A stretch of DNA of 64,000 nucleotides from Penelope pileata (GCA_013396635.1 WBMW01003233.1:1179444-1243443); one strand, 5' to 3'; counted from the first letter of the stretch, positions 48,971-63,235 are shown. A program made the numbers and translations. Notes: generated by a model from the letters alone, not told the origin.

Positions 48971-51900
48971 TGGTGGAATAGAGTTATGCTGTGCCTTCAG
49001 GATTGTTTCCTGTTCTTCTAAGATGTGCCCACAACTTACAGGGAAAGAGGATTTTATTTAAAGCTCGTACAGAAGCTGTATGGGAAACCCCGTGAGCCCA
49101 GCTGGAGGCATGAGACGCTGTGATCCACTGCCTCAGGAAGGTGACGTGTCCCCAGAGTTGGGCAGCTGGTGTGTCTGGACAATTGGAGGAGGTGACATGG
49201 CTCTGCTGAGCTCTGTGCCCAGATATTCCAGGACTCTCGTGTCCACCAGGTAACCCCGATCTGCAGAACCCTCCCGTGGTGAAAGCTGTGGCTTCTGGGT
49301 GGTTGCTTCATTTTCATGGACGTGGGTGTCTCTCTGCCTATTACAATGCCAGCTCCTGTGAATGAGAGCCATTTGCAGAGCAGAGCTTCAACCCATTTTC
49401 CTCCCCCTGAAACAGCCCTGAAATAGCTGCCTCTCACGTATTATAGAAGCAGTAATGAGTCTCCTACATAAAAGCTTAGAACTCTACCGTAATAATTTGC
49501 AATATGAAAGGTGGATTTGATCCAATGATCCAAAATAGACCCAGCTATAAGAGGAAGCCCTCTTACAATTATGAGGGCTCCAGGGGTACGACTGACACCT
49601 TTCTGTTTTCCTTTCTTTTTCTGTCTTTGTCAGTAAGATATAAACCACTTGCTGAGTGGTAAGAAAATCAGTAAAGCTAAAATGAATCAGGTATTGCAGC
49701 TGTAAAGCAATTTCAAGAGTGCCCTTTCTTTCCACAGCCAAGTATATTACACGTTCTCTGGATTTTTTTTCTTGTAAAACTGTATAGAATATCTACTGCA
49801 AACTCACAAAATAAATTATCACTAATTCTTAGACTTTCTTTGAGCTAGTGGATCTTCCTGGCTAAGTGAGTTTGATAGCTCACTGACCTTGGGACTGAAA
49901 GGAGAACTCCATATGATTCAGTAAGATGGTCAATATTTAAATAACAAGAACCTGAAAGAAGTTTTGCTCTGAAGAAAATAGTAGTAGGACGCTCAGTATG
50001 CAGGCCACACAGATGAACATGGGCTGGAGCAGCAGTCCACAACGTGACTGTTTTCTGTATCCCGAACCACCTAAGTGATCACTCTCATCTTTCTTCCCAG
50101 CATACTTCCAGGTCACACAGGTAGGTATGAATTCTGTCCAAGTAGAGCATTCAACATACCATAAGCTCTGCTTTCTTTTCAGCATTTTTAATAAGTACAA
50201 ACATTTTCCTGAGTTTCATGAAATTTTCTCCTATGCTGAAAATTCCTGTACAATCTATACTGACTGTCCATAGCTCCATGTCACATATTAGATACATTCA
50301 CTATGGGAAGATACTGGTCACACACTTATTATCACAGCTGATATGTCTCAAGCCTGGTAAAGGTGAAAAAACTGGTGAAAAATGTTATGTAAAAGCAATA
50401 AAAACAAAACCCATATCTCCAAATCTTTTGTAATTTCTTTAGAAGAGATGGATACCTGTACAAATTTTTAAACAGGCATTAAGTCTGAATGATGCTGTTC
50501 ACAACTGCAGTTCCAAGCCAAGATTTCCCAAACATTCATGTGTCTATTTAAACAAAATGCCCCAGGAATCTCATGATATATCAAGTACTATCTCAGCTGT
50601 GAGCAAAACATTCAGAATTACATGACAGCAGTGATAAAGGAGTCTGAAAGGCCTATATTCAATGAGTTTGGATATGTTTGGTGAGCACAGAGGAATTACG
50701 TATTCTGCAGTCTTTAAGCAATTTGATTTTGGTGTTAGTAGATATAATTTTTTATATTACTGCAGTTTAAAGATGTTCAACGATGTTGGTGAGCCAAAGG
50801 GGACTCTTAATAGGCTTGTTAAAATTCTACTAGATTGAAGAGGAAGATAGAGTGATGGCCTTGCTTCTGATCTGGAGAAAGTCCTGCAGCTCATCTCCAC
50901 GCTACTTCTTAATCACATTTCCAAGACATGTAAATGTGTTACTGAGGAGTGAATATTTTGCATCAGAAATGATTCAAACTGGAATTCAGTAACCATGGGT
51001 CTTCAGACGAATTCTCAGAAGAACAACTATGAACAGTCTCTTCCTATATAGACTGAACATAGATGGAATGTAAAACATCTGATTCTTCAGTGAGTTATAT
51101 ACTTCCAAAAAGGAAATATATGTCCAGAAGTCCTTTCTGATCCCTCTGTTATATGGGAAGGGTCAGGTTCTTCAGAACAGGAATCAAAGTAGATATCATC
51201 ACATAGATGACCATCGATAATGATCAGATGAGGAAAGCAAAGCAAAAAACAAGTCAGGATTTGACTTCTTAATCTGAGATGCCTTCACACACACAAACCT
51301 CCTTCTTTCAAAACTAATGTTGAAGTCACTCGTTAAACAGACCATAGGGCCACAGACATAGAATAGTCCTCACTCTTTTTGTGTTTCTGCTCTATTGCAA
51401 TGAATCTTGAAATTGTGCACAAAGCTCGAAGTAACATTGCCTGATTTAAGAGTGGGAACTAACATCAACATGCTTCTGCAAGGTCTTTTCCTCTGCGTAT
51501 TCACTGTAAGCTAGAAAAGTCTGCTAATTAAACTGATCTCAGGACAACATGGGAAGCAGATCTCAATATTCCTTGTCTTGCACATGTGAATCAACAACTG
51601 AGCTCTCCAGAGAAACTTGAAAGGAGACTGAGGAGAAAAGGTAACAACAGTAACTTTTTAAAAGAAAATTATTGCCACCGGATAACACATCTGTGAATTT
51701 ATTATAGTTGTTTTCACCATACACTTACTGAATTGAAATGATTATTAGATACTGGTGGGGGAGCAATTAATTTCTAGACCCTGAGTGATTCTGGGCATTA
51801 GCTGGCAAACCTTACAAAGTAAGATATGGGCAGGAAAAAGCTAACTGCTGACAACCTCACTTTGAAAGCACTGAGGCTTTCAAGATTAGGTAGCAGTTGA

Positions 51901-54900
51901 ACAGAGACTTGAGAACTACAATTTTGAACTTAGGGAGCCTAAATTCTGTATAAATTCTGCTTTCTTCTATTTTCAAAGGAAGTTCATGTCAAATGCTAGG
52001 GATTTGCACTTTCAGAGCCCCGCTGTGAGATGGCTACTGTCCTGAGCAACATCCTTGAATAGAACCAAAAATCTTTAAACTTAGGAGAACAGCTGCTTAT
52101 AACTTTCTGGTATGAACTTCCACTGACCTGTGTGTTCTGTGCACCTGGCATCAGAAGCCTGTGATATGGCTTACCCATAGCTTATCTTGTCTATACCATA
52201 GTTTACCATTCCTGTTATTGCCCACAAGTGAATTTCGTTGACTTTCTACCAATTTATTTTTCATGACACAGAAGGACCACATTTCAAATGGTTCTTCTCC
52301 TTCCTGCAAATCTGAGCAATAATATATTTTTAGTTAAAAGGAAAATGATTTTTGCAATCTTACTGCTTTGTAGCACACAGTCAGTGAAGCAGCGTGAGAA
52401 AAGGAGGAATCTTTTTATTAGATGTGTTTGCTAAAATATTGGCAGCACACTATCAGACAGCATGCATCTTTCCTTGATCTTTGCAGAATACTCAAAAACA
52501 AAACATGACAAAAAAGTTGTATTATTGTTACACAGATTGGTAAGCCGAATTTATTTTGTATGTTTGACTATTAATATCTCCCTACAGGGAAGATCAGATT
52601 GACAAGTTAAGATTTATTATTTCTAAGCACTCAGTTACAGAGGGGAAAAGGTCTTGTAGACCTTGGCCAATTACACACAATTGACTTATAGATCATATAT
52701 TCTTCCTGAATGTTTGAAAAACTCACAGGCAATGTGTTCTGCCACCAAAGGAACTATTTATTCATTGAAATTTTATTGAGAGAATTCAATCCTAAAGGAT
52801 GAATCATTGTGGCTTGTAAGAGGGCATTGTGATAGAAAGATCAAAGGGAATCAATCTACATGAAAAACAGAAAAGAAAGAACATCTGATTGCTTTGATTG
52901 TTGGAATAGTAACAACTTATGTAGGAGCATTATTACTGTAATGGCAGTTCAGTTTATTTCAGGCTGACTGGAGCTTTTTCAAAAGCTCAGAACTTCTTTT
53001 CCTCATTACTGTTACATAGATCCAGTTCACACTTGGGTGGCTGCTTTTGCTTTGTGGTTATTCCGGATGACACCCCACTTTCTTATTTTTCTGAGATAGT
53101 GTTTGTAAGTCTTTCTCATCAAAGCCCCATTTTTTTTTTTAATCTGGTTAATGGAGTATCCCAGTTAGTTTTCTGACAGCAATGAGACAAAATTCTCCAG
53201 CTGATGCATGTTCAAGACAGCTCCTGAAACAGCTTTTCTGCCCTAATGGAATGGATAAGATCATGATTACAGCAGGGCTGAAAGGTCAACCTAGTATTTC
53301 CATACTTGTGCAATGATATTGCTTACTACAAAAAGCCGGCTTTAATGAACTGGTGCATAAAGAGACAAAATAAGCATATTTTGCTAGAAATGAAGAGGTT
53401 AAATGTCGCTGCTCAACTTGCATTGCTGTATGTTATGTGTTTGTTTGACCAATGACATTGTTACACAGTGAGCTAGAAAAGAAAATTCTTTTTTCCAATT
53501 ACGGCTCTGTAAATAAGTCAAGGAAATGGTTTTCAGCTGTATGCTTAATAGCAAAAAAACAGCAAAAAGGGTACATAGAGCCAAAACTCACACTTACTTG
53601 GGCAAATATTTTCAAGGTGCCAGAAGTGCATGGACCCTGAAAGTTTATGTTTCTTTTATTTATTAACGTATTTATTTTTATTTAAGCAACTATCAACTTT
53701 TCACTACCATCCACATTCTTTCTCAATGCATTTTTCTGCTCCAAAAACATTTACTTCATACAGTGGCTACCCTTTAAATCTTTATTGATCTCAGAGTCTC
53801 TCCTGACAGCCTTTGACAAGTTGCTATAGAGCAGCCTGACTTTCTTTTCTCTTGGTGAGAGTAAAGTCCATCACTTTTATCACCTTGAATGCTGTGGGGG
53901 AATCCACCTTCCCTTACATAGTCCAGCAGCTTTCTCAAGAAAACTGTATATTGCCTCCACTACAATTTCCCTGCAATTCTACTGTCAGAGTGATAGCTGC
54001 CATACAAACAAAGTTGTTTGCCACCCCTCTAGCCAAAAAAAAGGTTTTCACCTAGGCAAAAAAGAATTAGAATGCAATGAAAAAACAATCTAAAATTTCC
54101 AACTTCTTTCTTTCTCTTTCCTACTACATTTAGGTGATGTTGTCCTGAAGAGAATATATCAAGGGGTAGAGGATCCTAGCTGCAAAGATTTATTTGGCTG
54201 ACAAATCATCTCTGAGTGGTCATCCCTGATGGAGAAGGGGAAGAGAAATGGGAAAAAGAAGGTCTTAGCATTATACATGAGCACAAAAAGAAAGGCAAGC
54301 AACTGTGAGTGCCAGATCACAGCAAAAGAATTCTGAGGGGACTACAAAAAGATCAGACCAAAGGTCAAGGATGTTGACTCTGTGTATGTGTGTTTGTGGA
54401 CCTACATATAGACAGATAGATAGATATGTCTCGCATGGACTGTGCGAAGTGTGAATGTTGAAAGAGGTCAAAGAGTAGTAGATTGCAGTGGCATCAAAAT
54501 GGCAGAAATAAAGTGCTTGACCAAGCATTTACTGTAGGGACAGGAAGAAAAGGTCAGCTGTGAAAGCCGATTTACCTAAAAGCATTGTATGATTTTTTTC
54601 CTCCCTGCCTTCAAATGAGCTGTCTGGCTTTCTTTTTTGAATCATGTTTGCTTTACATTAATAGCCATACCTTGTTCTTCTGCATTACTTTACCTTTGAA
54701 GTACCTAAGCATTTGTGTTTCTCCTAGAAAGAATTAGCACCAAGAAATCTTGGTAATAGAAACCCTTGAGAAACTGCCAGGTCTCCTATTTACTACTCTA
54801 TTTTTGACAAAATATCATGGAAGCAATACTGAAGCTCCAGTTCGCCTTGTATTTTGCCTCTTCCTTCTTTTGTGTTCTTTTTCTTTTTTTCCCTCAGTTA

Positions 54901-57611
54901 AATGTCAAGTTATTTGTTTCTGTCCTAGAATCAGATCACATTTATTTTTCACTAAACGTGTCCCAGCTCCATGGCCTTTAGGCACCACGTTAATCCTGGG
55001 CCAGACATTTGTCATATACCTCCTGGTCTGTTCTTTCTCTTTCTGGTTGCTGAAGTAACAGTCTCACCTGGTTCATTGAACAGTGAATGTACAGAAAATG
55101 TCTTGGCTGCTCATGATTAGGAGAAAAAAACGTGCCTGTGCCCTGGCAACAAGTTTGCTGAGGTAGTGCTGGCAGCTTGTTTTCTTCCAGCTAAGGGAAC
55201 TGCAAGGTGCTGGGAAGCTGTAAAGCACTAAAATGTAAACTGAGGATGAAAGCAAGATTTACATCTGTGACAGAGGACATCAGAGAAATAAGGAAGAGGG
55301 TAAACATACACCCATTCAAAGTGTTCAAATCAAACACGCTCCCATTCCTTCTTGGAACAGGTAAACTACCATGTCATGGGTATGAAAACAGCATCTTAAC
55401 ACAGTGATGCTCAGCAGTGCTGCTAATCCAAAAGCTGGGTAGCTGCAACTCAGTGCGTTTGGAGATAACTACTTTTATACGCACCCAGATCAGCAGCAGC
55501 TGAGCATGGCAAAGCATCAAAGAAAATTGTTGCTCTCCTTTAATTCTTGCCAGCACGATTTATGGAGAAGGCTGTCTCCCTCAGGAGATCAAAGTAACAT
55601 TTGCTACCAGACACCTTGCTCACAGAGAAGGCAACTATGGAAGAGCTTGGAAAATCACCAGTTTTCTCCTGCGCTGCTTAGATACTTTCTTCCCTGTGTC
55701 TATTAGATTATATTTTTCCTCAAGACCAACAATTGGTGATTTTAAAAGATGAGAGATCAGTAGCCTGCTGAACACTGAGGGCATTTTTACAGGACTGAAA
55801 GCTAATGAAATTGGAAAGGCTTGCAATAAATTAAAAATAATAGTTCTGGATGTCATCATTTTCCTCTCTTCCTATACACAAAAACCAAATATTTCTTAGA
55901 CATAGTTAAGAAAATAGCCAACAGTGAGCACAGAACTGATTAGAAGAAACTGTCATAATAAGATCTGCCAAAAATAAGTATCGGTCTTAACCATACTATT
56001 TCTTCAATGTGAAATGCTTCAAGTGTAAATCCCAAGGTCTGTATTTTTTACTGGATAAATTAGCATTTCTTTTATAGATAACAGCTGGCTGAAAGCACTC
56101 CCAATACCCCTTTGAAGATTGTATACGTAACAAGAAACTGCAGTACTTCATGTCCCATAAACTTTACTTTTTTCTTCCAATTTCAAACCAAATTAAGTCA
56201 GAACTACATTCACAGGACTCCAAATGTGATTAGCATTTATTGATGCTCAGACATTATTTATAGAGCTGTCGTTACATATGCCAAATACAGACATTGATAC
56301 ACTTTTTCTGAAAAAACTGATGTATTCTTCTGAATTGGCAATTGATTTCAAATTATAATCCTTAATTTTGTATTTCTGAAAAAAAAAAAAATCTCTGCCA
56401 CTATCTTAACTGTGAATAATGTAATGCTTCTTTTGGAAAAAGATTATCATCTCTAACCTATGAATCTTTCCAGTTGAGGTCATCCTACAATCTACTTTAA
56501 CCTACTCAGAAAAGCATCAAAGGAGTTTCCATGTGAACAATGTCATATACCCAAGACAAAACAGCTAAATCCATTGACTGCCAGTTGCGATGCTTGGTTT
56601 ATCAGTCTGAAGGTGCCTAGGTCATTCAAAACAGCACCAGGATTTATTATGAACACAGATATGAGTTATTTTGCTTAGCATTTTCTTAGCCGTGTTAAAA
56701 TATTTTCATTAATGAAAATAAGTACAAATCTATACATTTGGAAATAGGAATTACTTCATAACAACATTTGGTCTTACATTAGTACCTCTTTGCATATAAA
56801 GCTGCTATGTAGCTGAAGATTGCTTTTAGTTTATCCTGATAAACACAAGATCTGGGGGAGTTTGGATGCTGAAAACTGCCATTTGCAACCTTGTATTTCA
56901 AAACCAAACAAAACTCATGCTGCACCTCAAACTCTTCTCTCCCATAAACAGAAATTAAATAACTCAATAGGCTGTCAAAAACTCCCTTCCCAACATCTTC
57001 ATGGGTCAGGAAAAGACACTTTGTCCAAGCTAATTTCAGAGGATGGCTTTTGCAACACAGATCATACTTGGTGACAATTACAGCTTTTCATAAAACATGT
57101 CCCCAGATTTGTTAATGTGTGTTCTGCTCACAAATAACCTGTCAATCACTGTACTTAAGGTGACGTTACTGTCTGATTAACCACTGTCATCCAGTAATGA
57201 TGCCTACTGGTGTGACTCTGAAGCTTCTTAATTGCTTTCCTCTAACTGGAAAATCCTAATTGTTCTTGTTGGCTGCTAATGTGACAGCTTGTATGGTTGT
57301 TAAACTGGCAAAGCTATTTAAAGATGACGTCCAAGAACACCATTTAAATAACAGAAAGGTAGCTGTTTCCCCAATACACAGAAGAGAAGCAAACATTTTA
57401 TAAAGGTACATTGGTAGGAATTGACTCACTGCGTGCACGCAGGACTGATAGATTTGACAGCTCCAAGCAGATACGGTGTTCCAGTGTCATGTGCTGTTTC
57501 CTCCTTAGCTGCTGAAATGCCTAAGTGAGAGCCAGTGGAGAATTCCTGTATCATGTTGTTACAGCTGTTGAACAACAAAAGTCTTCAGAAAGGAAAGGAG
57601 AGAGGTAAGCA
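48971..57611. other. Intergenic block, no gene recognised
   Basis: About 8.6 kb of unique AT-rich DNA. A GC-richer patch at about 49080-49430 is open on the minus strand for 127 codons, without recognisable similarity. A short TG/GATA simple-repeat patch lies near 54380-54428. Homopolymer stretches of 10-13 occur around 53130 and 56379. No exons, RNA genes or transposons were identified. Confidence 0.6.
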
Positions 57612-58378
57612 GGCCAGAAGGTACCTCTGGAGGTCTGTCGTCCAGCTCCCCTCATCAAAGCAGAGTCTGCTACAGCAGCTTGCTTAGGGCTGTGGCCTGT
57701 TGGCTTTTGTATATTTCCAAGGATGGAAATCCCACAGTCTCTTGGTACAAGCTGTTTCAGTGCTTGACCATCTCGTAGCAAAATACCTTATATTTACGGC
57801 TATTCAGATTTTTCTGTGCTTCAATTTGTGCTTTGTTGCCTCTCACTCTATAACTGTACACCTTCAAGGAAAGTCTGGCTCCACTTTCTCTACAGCTTCC
57901 CGTCTGCTAGCTGTTTAGAGCAGTAAGATCACCCCACCAACAGCCTTCTCCTCTCCAGGCTAAGTGTAGGACTCACACCGTTTCCAGGTACGTGTTATCC
58001 AGACCCCAAACAACCATGCTTGTTCCAGGATATTAGTGTCTGTATTCTACTGTGGAGTCCAAAACTGCACACAGATCTGCAGATATGGCTTAATAAGCTC
58101 TGAATATAATCACTTTCCTTGACCCACTGGTTTAACATCTGCTAAAAGGAGGCTTTGGTTTAGCCAGGAGGCTTTGGTCTTCTGTGCTGTGAAGGTTCGT
58201 TGGTGGTTCATATTCAAGTTGCGCACCAGAATCCCAGGGTCCTTTCTTGCAAAGTGTTCTCTGAGCAGTGGGGCTCCAGCCTGCCCTGCTACATGGGGTT
58301 ATCACATCCCAGATGCAGGGCTCTGCATTTGCCTTTGCTAAACATCTTGAAGTTCCTGTCAGCTCAAACAATTGAGAA
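57612..58378 (-). mobile_element. CR1 LINE 3' fragment, minus strand
   Basis: On the plus strand this reads as the antisense of CR1. It starts with gaaggtacctctggaggtc near the 3' end and continues through tatttccaaggatggaaatcccacag, tgtgctttgttgcctctcac, accccaccaacagccttctcctctccaggct, aaactgcacacagatctgcagatatggctta and gcagggctctgcatttgcctttgctaaac, ending near agttcctgtcagctc. The octamer tail is missing or eroded. It covers the 3' UTR and C-terminal ORF2, with internal deletions. A tandem duplication of aggaggctttggt occurs at 58147-58178. ORF2 is broken in all frames. Confidence 0.87.
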
Positions 58379-60360
58379 GGGTCATGTTAAATTTTAAGAT
58401 GTTTGTTGTTTTTGAGAAGAGACAATAAGGTTAAGAAAGTGGCTCCAAAGAACTTTGCTTATGTTGTCAAAGACTCTAACAGGTGAAGTAGTAAGCCTCA
58501 GGAAACTTCATAGTGCCTTTCGCTTCCAAAAACTTAATTTGAAACCTCGTTCTCTTTCTTTCAGAAACTGCAACATATGTGCATTCAAATGCAACCATGC
58601 GCTTCTGAATGCATATACATACATATCACCACAGATTTCTATTATTTCCAGTGAGATTCATTAAAACATACAAGCTACCGAATAATCTGAGATCCTTTTG
58701 CATTACAAAGAATTATATCTGTTCTGCAAAGGAATGAAAAGAACATAAAAGTAATTAGTATAAGGTCTGTTACTCTTGATAGTAACATTTTGATTAAAGT
58801 ATTGTGACTGATATGCCCAAATATTGCAATATTCAACCGTGGTTTAGGCCATTCAGATAGTCAGTTACTCTGCTGATTATTTTTGGAGTGAAGTCTAACA
58901 TTGCTGGTAAGAGGGACTCGAGACATTTTAAAAACTAGTGAATGATTCAGATGGAGAACTGAAGGATTAATAGTACTGTTTCTGAAACAATAACTACCAC
59001 AGGATGGAGGTGCACACTGCATGCTGAAGGGATTGCTGGAAACATTTTTTGAGAATGTGGAGAGAGATATATGTCCCTTCCCTTGCAAAACTAACAGCAC
59101 TATTCACAGTCTGAGAGACTGTACATTTGGAGCTCTGCATTTCAGCATCCTGAAAGGCTTGGGGATTTATGCCTGTACTAAGACCAAGACATATCAAATT
59201 TATCAGATAAAATCCTTAACTCTTTGAAGTCAGTGGCAAAAATCCCACTGACTCACAAAATCCTGACTTTTGTCTCTAGAGCTATTTTGTGAGCATGTCT
59301 TCCGCATGTTAATGTAAATGTCAGCTCAATAAGAGAACCAATATCTCTTCATCAGCACATGTTCATTTAATCTACATGCTTCGCTTGAACCCAATAAAAT
59401 GTTAGTGTTTTGAGCTGTAATAAGTCATTAAATGATTTTAAGAGCTCAAGAAAACAGATGGAGAACCTTCAGGGCATATCATCTGACGAATTTAAAACTA
59501 TAATCCTACTGTGAGAAAACAATGTGCAGTTATACACACATGACATAAAGTTCCACAAAAATTAGACTTTGCCTATTAGTGTGGCTTTCGTGGGGATTTC
59601 ACATGCATTTGTATTCGTATGGTTGAAAGATTCATACGTGACAGCAAGCATCAAGGCATATTTCTTTTAAATTACAATTAATAAGCAATACCTATCCCTG
59701 TGCAAAGCAGTGACTACTGAAAGAGTTTGGGGGAACCATAGGCTGGGTTCAGGAAGCCCACTGGCTTCCAAAAGCTTCATCAGCTGCCAGCTGCCACTGA
59801 TGGGAATGTAATGCCCCCAGACTGCCAGGGGCAAGGATTTGCCACACTGCTTACAGTGCCAGTGTACTGTGAATAAAATCTGCTCACAAGTGACCTTTCA
59901 TTACATAAAACGGCAGATGGCAGCCTACAGCCAAAATTTTTTGCTGTGCTCTTTGGTATGATAATTAATAAACAGAATCACTCTAAGAAAGATTTCCGTA
60001 GGAAATCTATGATATATTTAGGTACACAGAAATATGAAGAAAGAATGTTTGTGTTTCTGCCTTGCCTTTGTATCACAACTATTCTCATTTGTATTTTGAG
60101 AAGGAGAAGTTCTCCATTTCTTCCCCACTCAGCTGGTGAAATTTATTGCTGCAGCGTAGTCAGCTCCTCGAAGAAGCTAGGCAGCTGCAGTTGTTCTGGG
60201 GACAGCAGGTAAGGAAGTTTTCAGCTGCTGAATGTCCCTGCCTGTAGTGTTTGGTGAAGTCAAAAAGGGCTTTGTAACATTTTTTGCTTTCTATTAGCCT
60301 GATTTGAAAGAAATAACTGAAGCTAAAGAGGATCTCCTATTTCCCTAGCTGCCTGTTGCT
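58379..60360. other. Intergenic DNA, no gene recognised
   Basis: About 2 kb of unique AT-rich sequence between the CR1 and the mariner. Nothing beyond short chance open frames was seen. Confidence 0.6.
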
Positions 60361-61678
60361 GAGTGCTGTTCTAAAAGTAATGCCTCCTGTTTTATTCTGT
60401 TGCCCCATGACATCAGAGGTGGATGTCAGTGGTATGGCAGAAGAGGTTGAACCTTCCCACCAATATTCCATTACGTTTTGTTGCCGTGTGACAGATGGCA
60501 GCAGCGGGGCACTCTGACACAATGACGTCTGACATGGAAGTGTGTATGAAGCAAAGGTGTGAAACTGAATTTTTCCATGCAGGAAAAATTGCAGCCATTG
60601 ACATTCATCAATGCTTGCTGAATGTTTATGGAGACCAAACAGTGGATGTGAGTACAGTGAGGTGGTGGGTGGTGCGTTTCAGCAGTGGCAATAGGGATGT
60701 GAAAGACAAGCCATGTTCCAGATGGCCATGCACAGCTGCCACACCAAGAAACAAAGAGCATCCCCATCAGCTCATCTGTGCGAATCGGTGTATGACAGAT
60801 AGGGAACTGCATACAGAGATGAATACTGGCTTCAATACATTGGAAATGATGGTGGCAACATTGGAATATTGCAAAGTTTTCATTGTGTGGGTTCCACAAA
60901 TGCTCACACAGAAGCAGAAAGAACACTGCATACAAGTTTTTTGGGAATTATTGAACCAATGTGAGACTGAAGGTGACAGTTTTCTGGATCATATCATTCC
61001 CAGTGACGAGACATGGTGTCATAACTACAAGCTGGAGTCAAAATGACAGTCCATTGAATGGTGACATGTGAATTACACAGCGGAGAAAAAGTTCAAGACA
61101 CAGCCCTTGACAGATAAAGTGATGTGCACTCTTTTGGGATAGGAAAGGAGTGATCGCTCTGGATTTCCTGGAACCTGAACAAACATCAATTCTGATTGCT
61201 ACATCCTGACGCTGACTAAGCTGAAGGCTCAAACTTTCAGCCAGGCCAGAGAAAAAGACAGCCTTTCTCCTGCAACACAATAACTTCAGGCCCCATACCA
61301 GTTTGAAGACCATGGAGCACATTGACAATCTTGGCTGGACTGTCCTACCACATCCACTGTATAGTCTGGCACTTCCTGATTTCCATCTGTTTGGGCTGAT
61401 GAAAGATGAATTGTGTGGATAACATTTTCCTAGCAACAACTCCGTTGTAGCAGCTGTGAAAAAGGGGGTCACCTCCAGTGGTGTAGATTTTCATGAAAGT
61501 GGCATGCAAGCTCTTGTTCATTGCTGGCAAAAATTCATAGCTAATGGTGGTGACTATGTTGAAAAATAGCATTTTGTAGCTGAGAGTTTGCTCTATCAGA
61601 TAGTGTTATTGTACTGTTTGTATCTGTTATAGTTTCCATGGAAATAAACAGGAGACATTGCTTTTGGAATGACCTACG
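60361..61678 (+). mobile_element. Mariner (Tc1/mariner) DNA transposon, near full length, dead
   Basis: About 1.3 kb, the normal size for a mariner. The ends are inverted: 60371-60392 and the reverse complement of 61646-61667 agree at 19 of 22 positions, and all three differences are C/T transitions. Between them lies one degraded transposase gene on the plus strand (60495-61569). The outermost bases are less conserved, so the exact edges and the expected TA target duplication are uncertain by several bases. The transposase resembles the Hsmar1/SETMAR-type mariners, and a mariner of this kind (Galluhop) is known from chicken. Confidence 0.9.
60495..61569 (+). pseudogene. Mariner transposase pseudogene
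   Basis: Mariner transposases bind their inverted repeats through an N-terminal helix-turn-helix pair and cut with a DD34D catalytic triad. From 60495 the frame is open for 183 codons. It covers the DNA-binding part (a VYGDQTVDVSTVRWWVVRF-like second helix-turn-helix) and reaches the first catalytic Asp, in SDETW, at 61005-61007. A TGA at 61044-61046 sits where the family normally has Arg, and a second in-frame TGA follows at 61062-61064. A frameshift lies near 61130. The second catalytic Asp (family motif DNARPH) is Asn, codon AAT at 61279-61281. The third (61378-61380) is present, but two residues before it are deleted. The natural end, GGDYVEK and TAG, is still visible at 61567-61569. The gene is inactive on several independent counts. 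Confidence 0.92.
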
Positions 61679-63235
61679 TACATGGTCCTCTGAAAGACTA
61701 ACAAATTGGTGAACACTTTTCTTGTCATGATTTCAAGATCTTCATCCTGCTCTTTTAGTGTAAATGCAACTACATTAAGGCACTTGTATTTCAAATGGCA
61801 GAAACTCTGGAGAAATTATTTATTGGCCACAGAGTAGTTTGTACATAGGTACCATGTTGGAGTAAGTGATAGGGTAAGCAAAGGCAGGCACGTGTATCCA
61901 CACTCATGAAGATGTGGCCCATAACCATAACCATGATTACCAAATCCAGAAAATCTGATCCCGGGTCTTGGATTTGCTCTTTTCAGTCTTTCAGTGGCTT
62001 CAGTTCCAAATGTCTGATCCCTTCTCCTCCTCTGTTCTGCTTCTCCTTGCCTTCCTCTGTCTCCAAGCAGCAGTGAGGTTGCGGGGGTCCTCATGTAAAT
62101 ACCCTCACAGGGCTGCCTCTCCTGCTGGAGACCCATGCCGCTCATGCCTCATATCACTTAGCAGCGCCTCCATGCCCTGTAAACCTCAGCACTCAAAAAT
62201 AGTAATTGAATTGTGCCTGCAAGCGTTTCTGAGCACTCTATGTTTTGTGAGGGATGGTTGGCATGAAGTTACGAGTGGCAAAAAAACATCCAACTGATTT
62301 TCTGGAGCTCTGTGAGTGCATGTGTAACTTGAGAAGATGCAGCTTCCATATGGCATTGCACTTATGACTAATCAACAAAACAAAGCACGCTATCCAGAGG
62401 GAAGCCTTATATAAATGCTGAATTACTGGTTTGACAATAGACTTACCATTTTGGTCTGCATACACCCTAACAAACGCATGCTAAAAGGGGCCCTGCTGAA
62501 ATCAGGAAGTTTTGTTTCTTATTTCATTATAATCAGCATTTTACTTACCCATTTTAAGCACAATTTTTAAAGAGGTGGCACTGGGGTTAGAAATGTCTTT
62601 TGTGCACAAATTTTTACACAAACAGCTAATACAGTAGTTCCTTTAATACCAAAATGACTACAATTACATGTTACCACCTAAGGATTTTGTAGTAGGATGG
62701 CAGTCAATTTGCAAAGGATTTTCTTTGAATCAGTCATGAGAAAAGCCAAATGTTATAAAATGTGGTCTTTCAGCACAATTTGATTTTATAGACATGAAAT
62801 TTTATGTATATTCATTAGGTGAACTATGAGTCTATTTCTTTCTTTAATTTGCCAAAGAAAAACCTAACCACAGAAAGACTTTTACAGTCTTTTTTTTTTT
62901 TAAAAAAAAGCCATTAAGAACATTGCCAAAAGGATATTGCATCAATAATTCAGGATATCTTTTGCAAACTATAGAAATATTTTTAGGACATTTAAAATGG
63001 AAAATCACAAAGTTCCAAATATCTCTTTCATTGGAGAATATTTGTTTCACCTCAGCTGCTATCTTGCCATAGAAACATTTCTGGAAAGTCACCTTTAATG
63101 CTACCCATGGAACAGGGCCTGATCTTTTTGTGATCTGTCACCTTCCCTTTCCAGCCTTGGGATTTGCCTCCTTTGATCAGTAAATACAAAAATGTCATCT
63201 TAGAGCCTCAGTTTTGTCTCCCTCTTCTGTTTCCG
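61679..63235. other. Intergenic DNA, no gene recognised
   Basis: About 1.5 kb. On the minus strand 61816-62145 is open for 109 codons, and the plus strand 61968-62297 is open over the same span. Neither resembles a known protein. A T11-A8 stretch at 62890-62908 is a self-complementary simple sequence. Confidence 0.6.
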
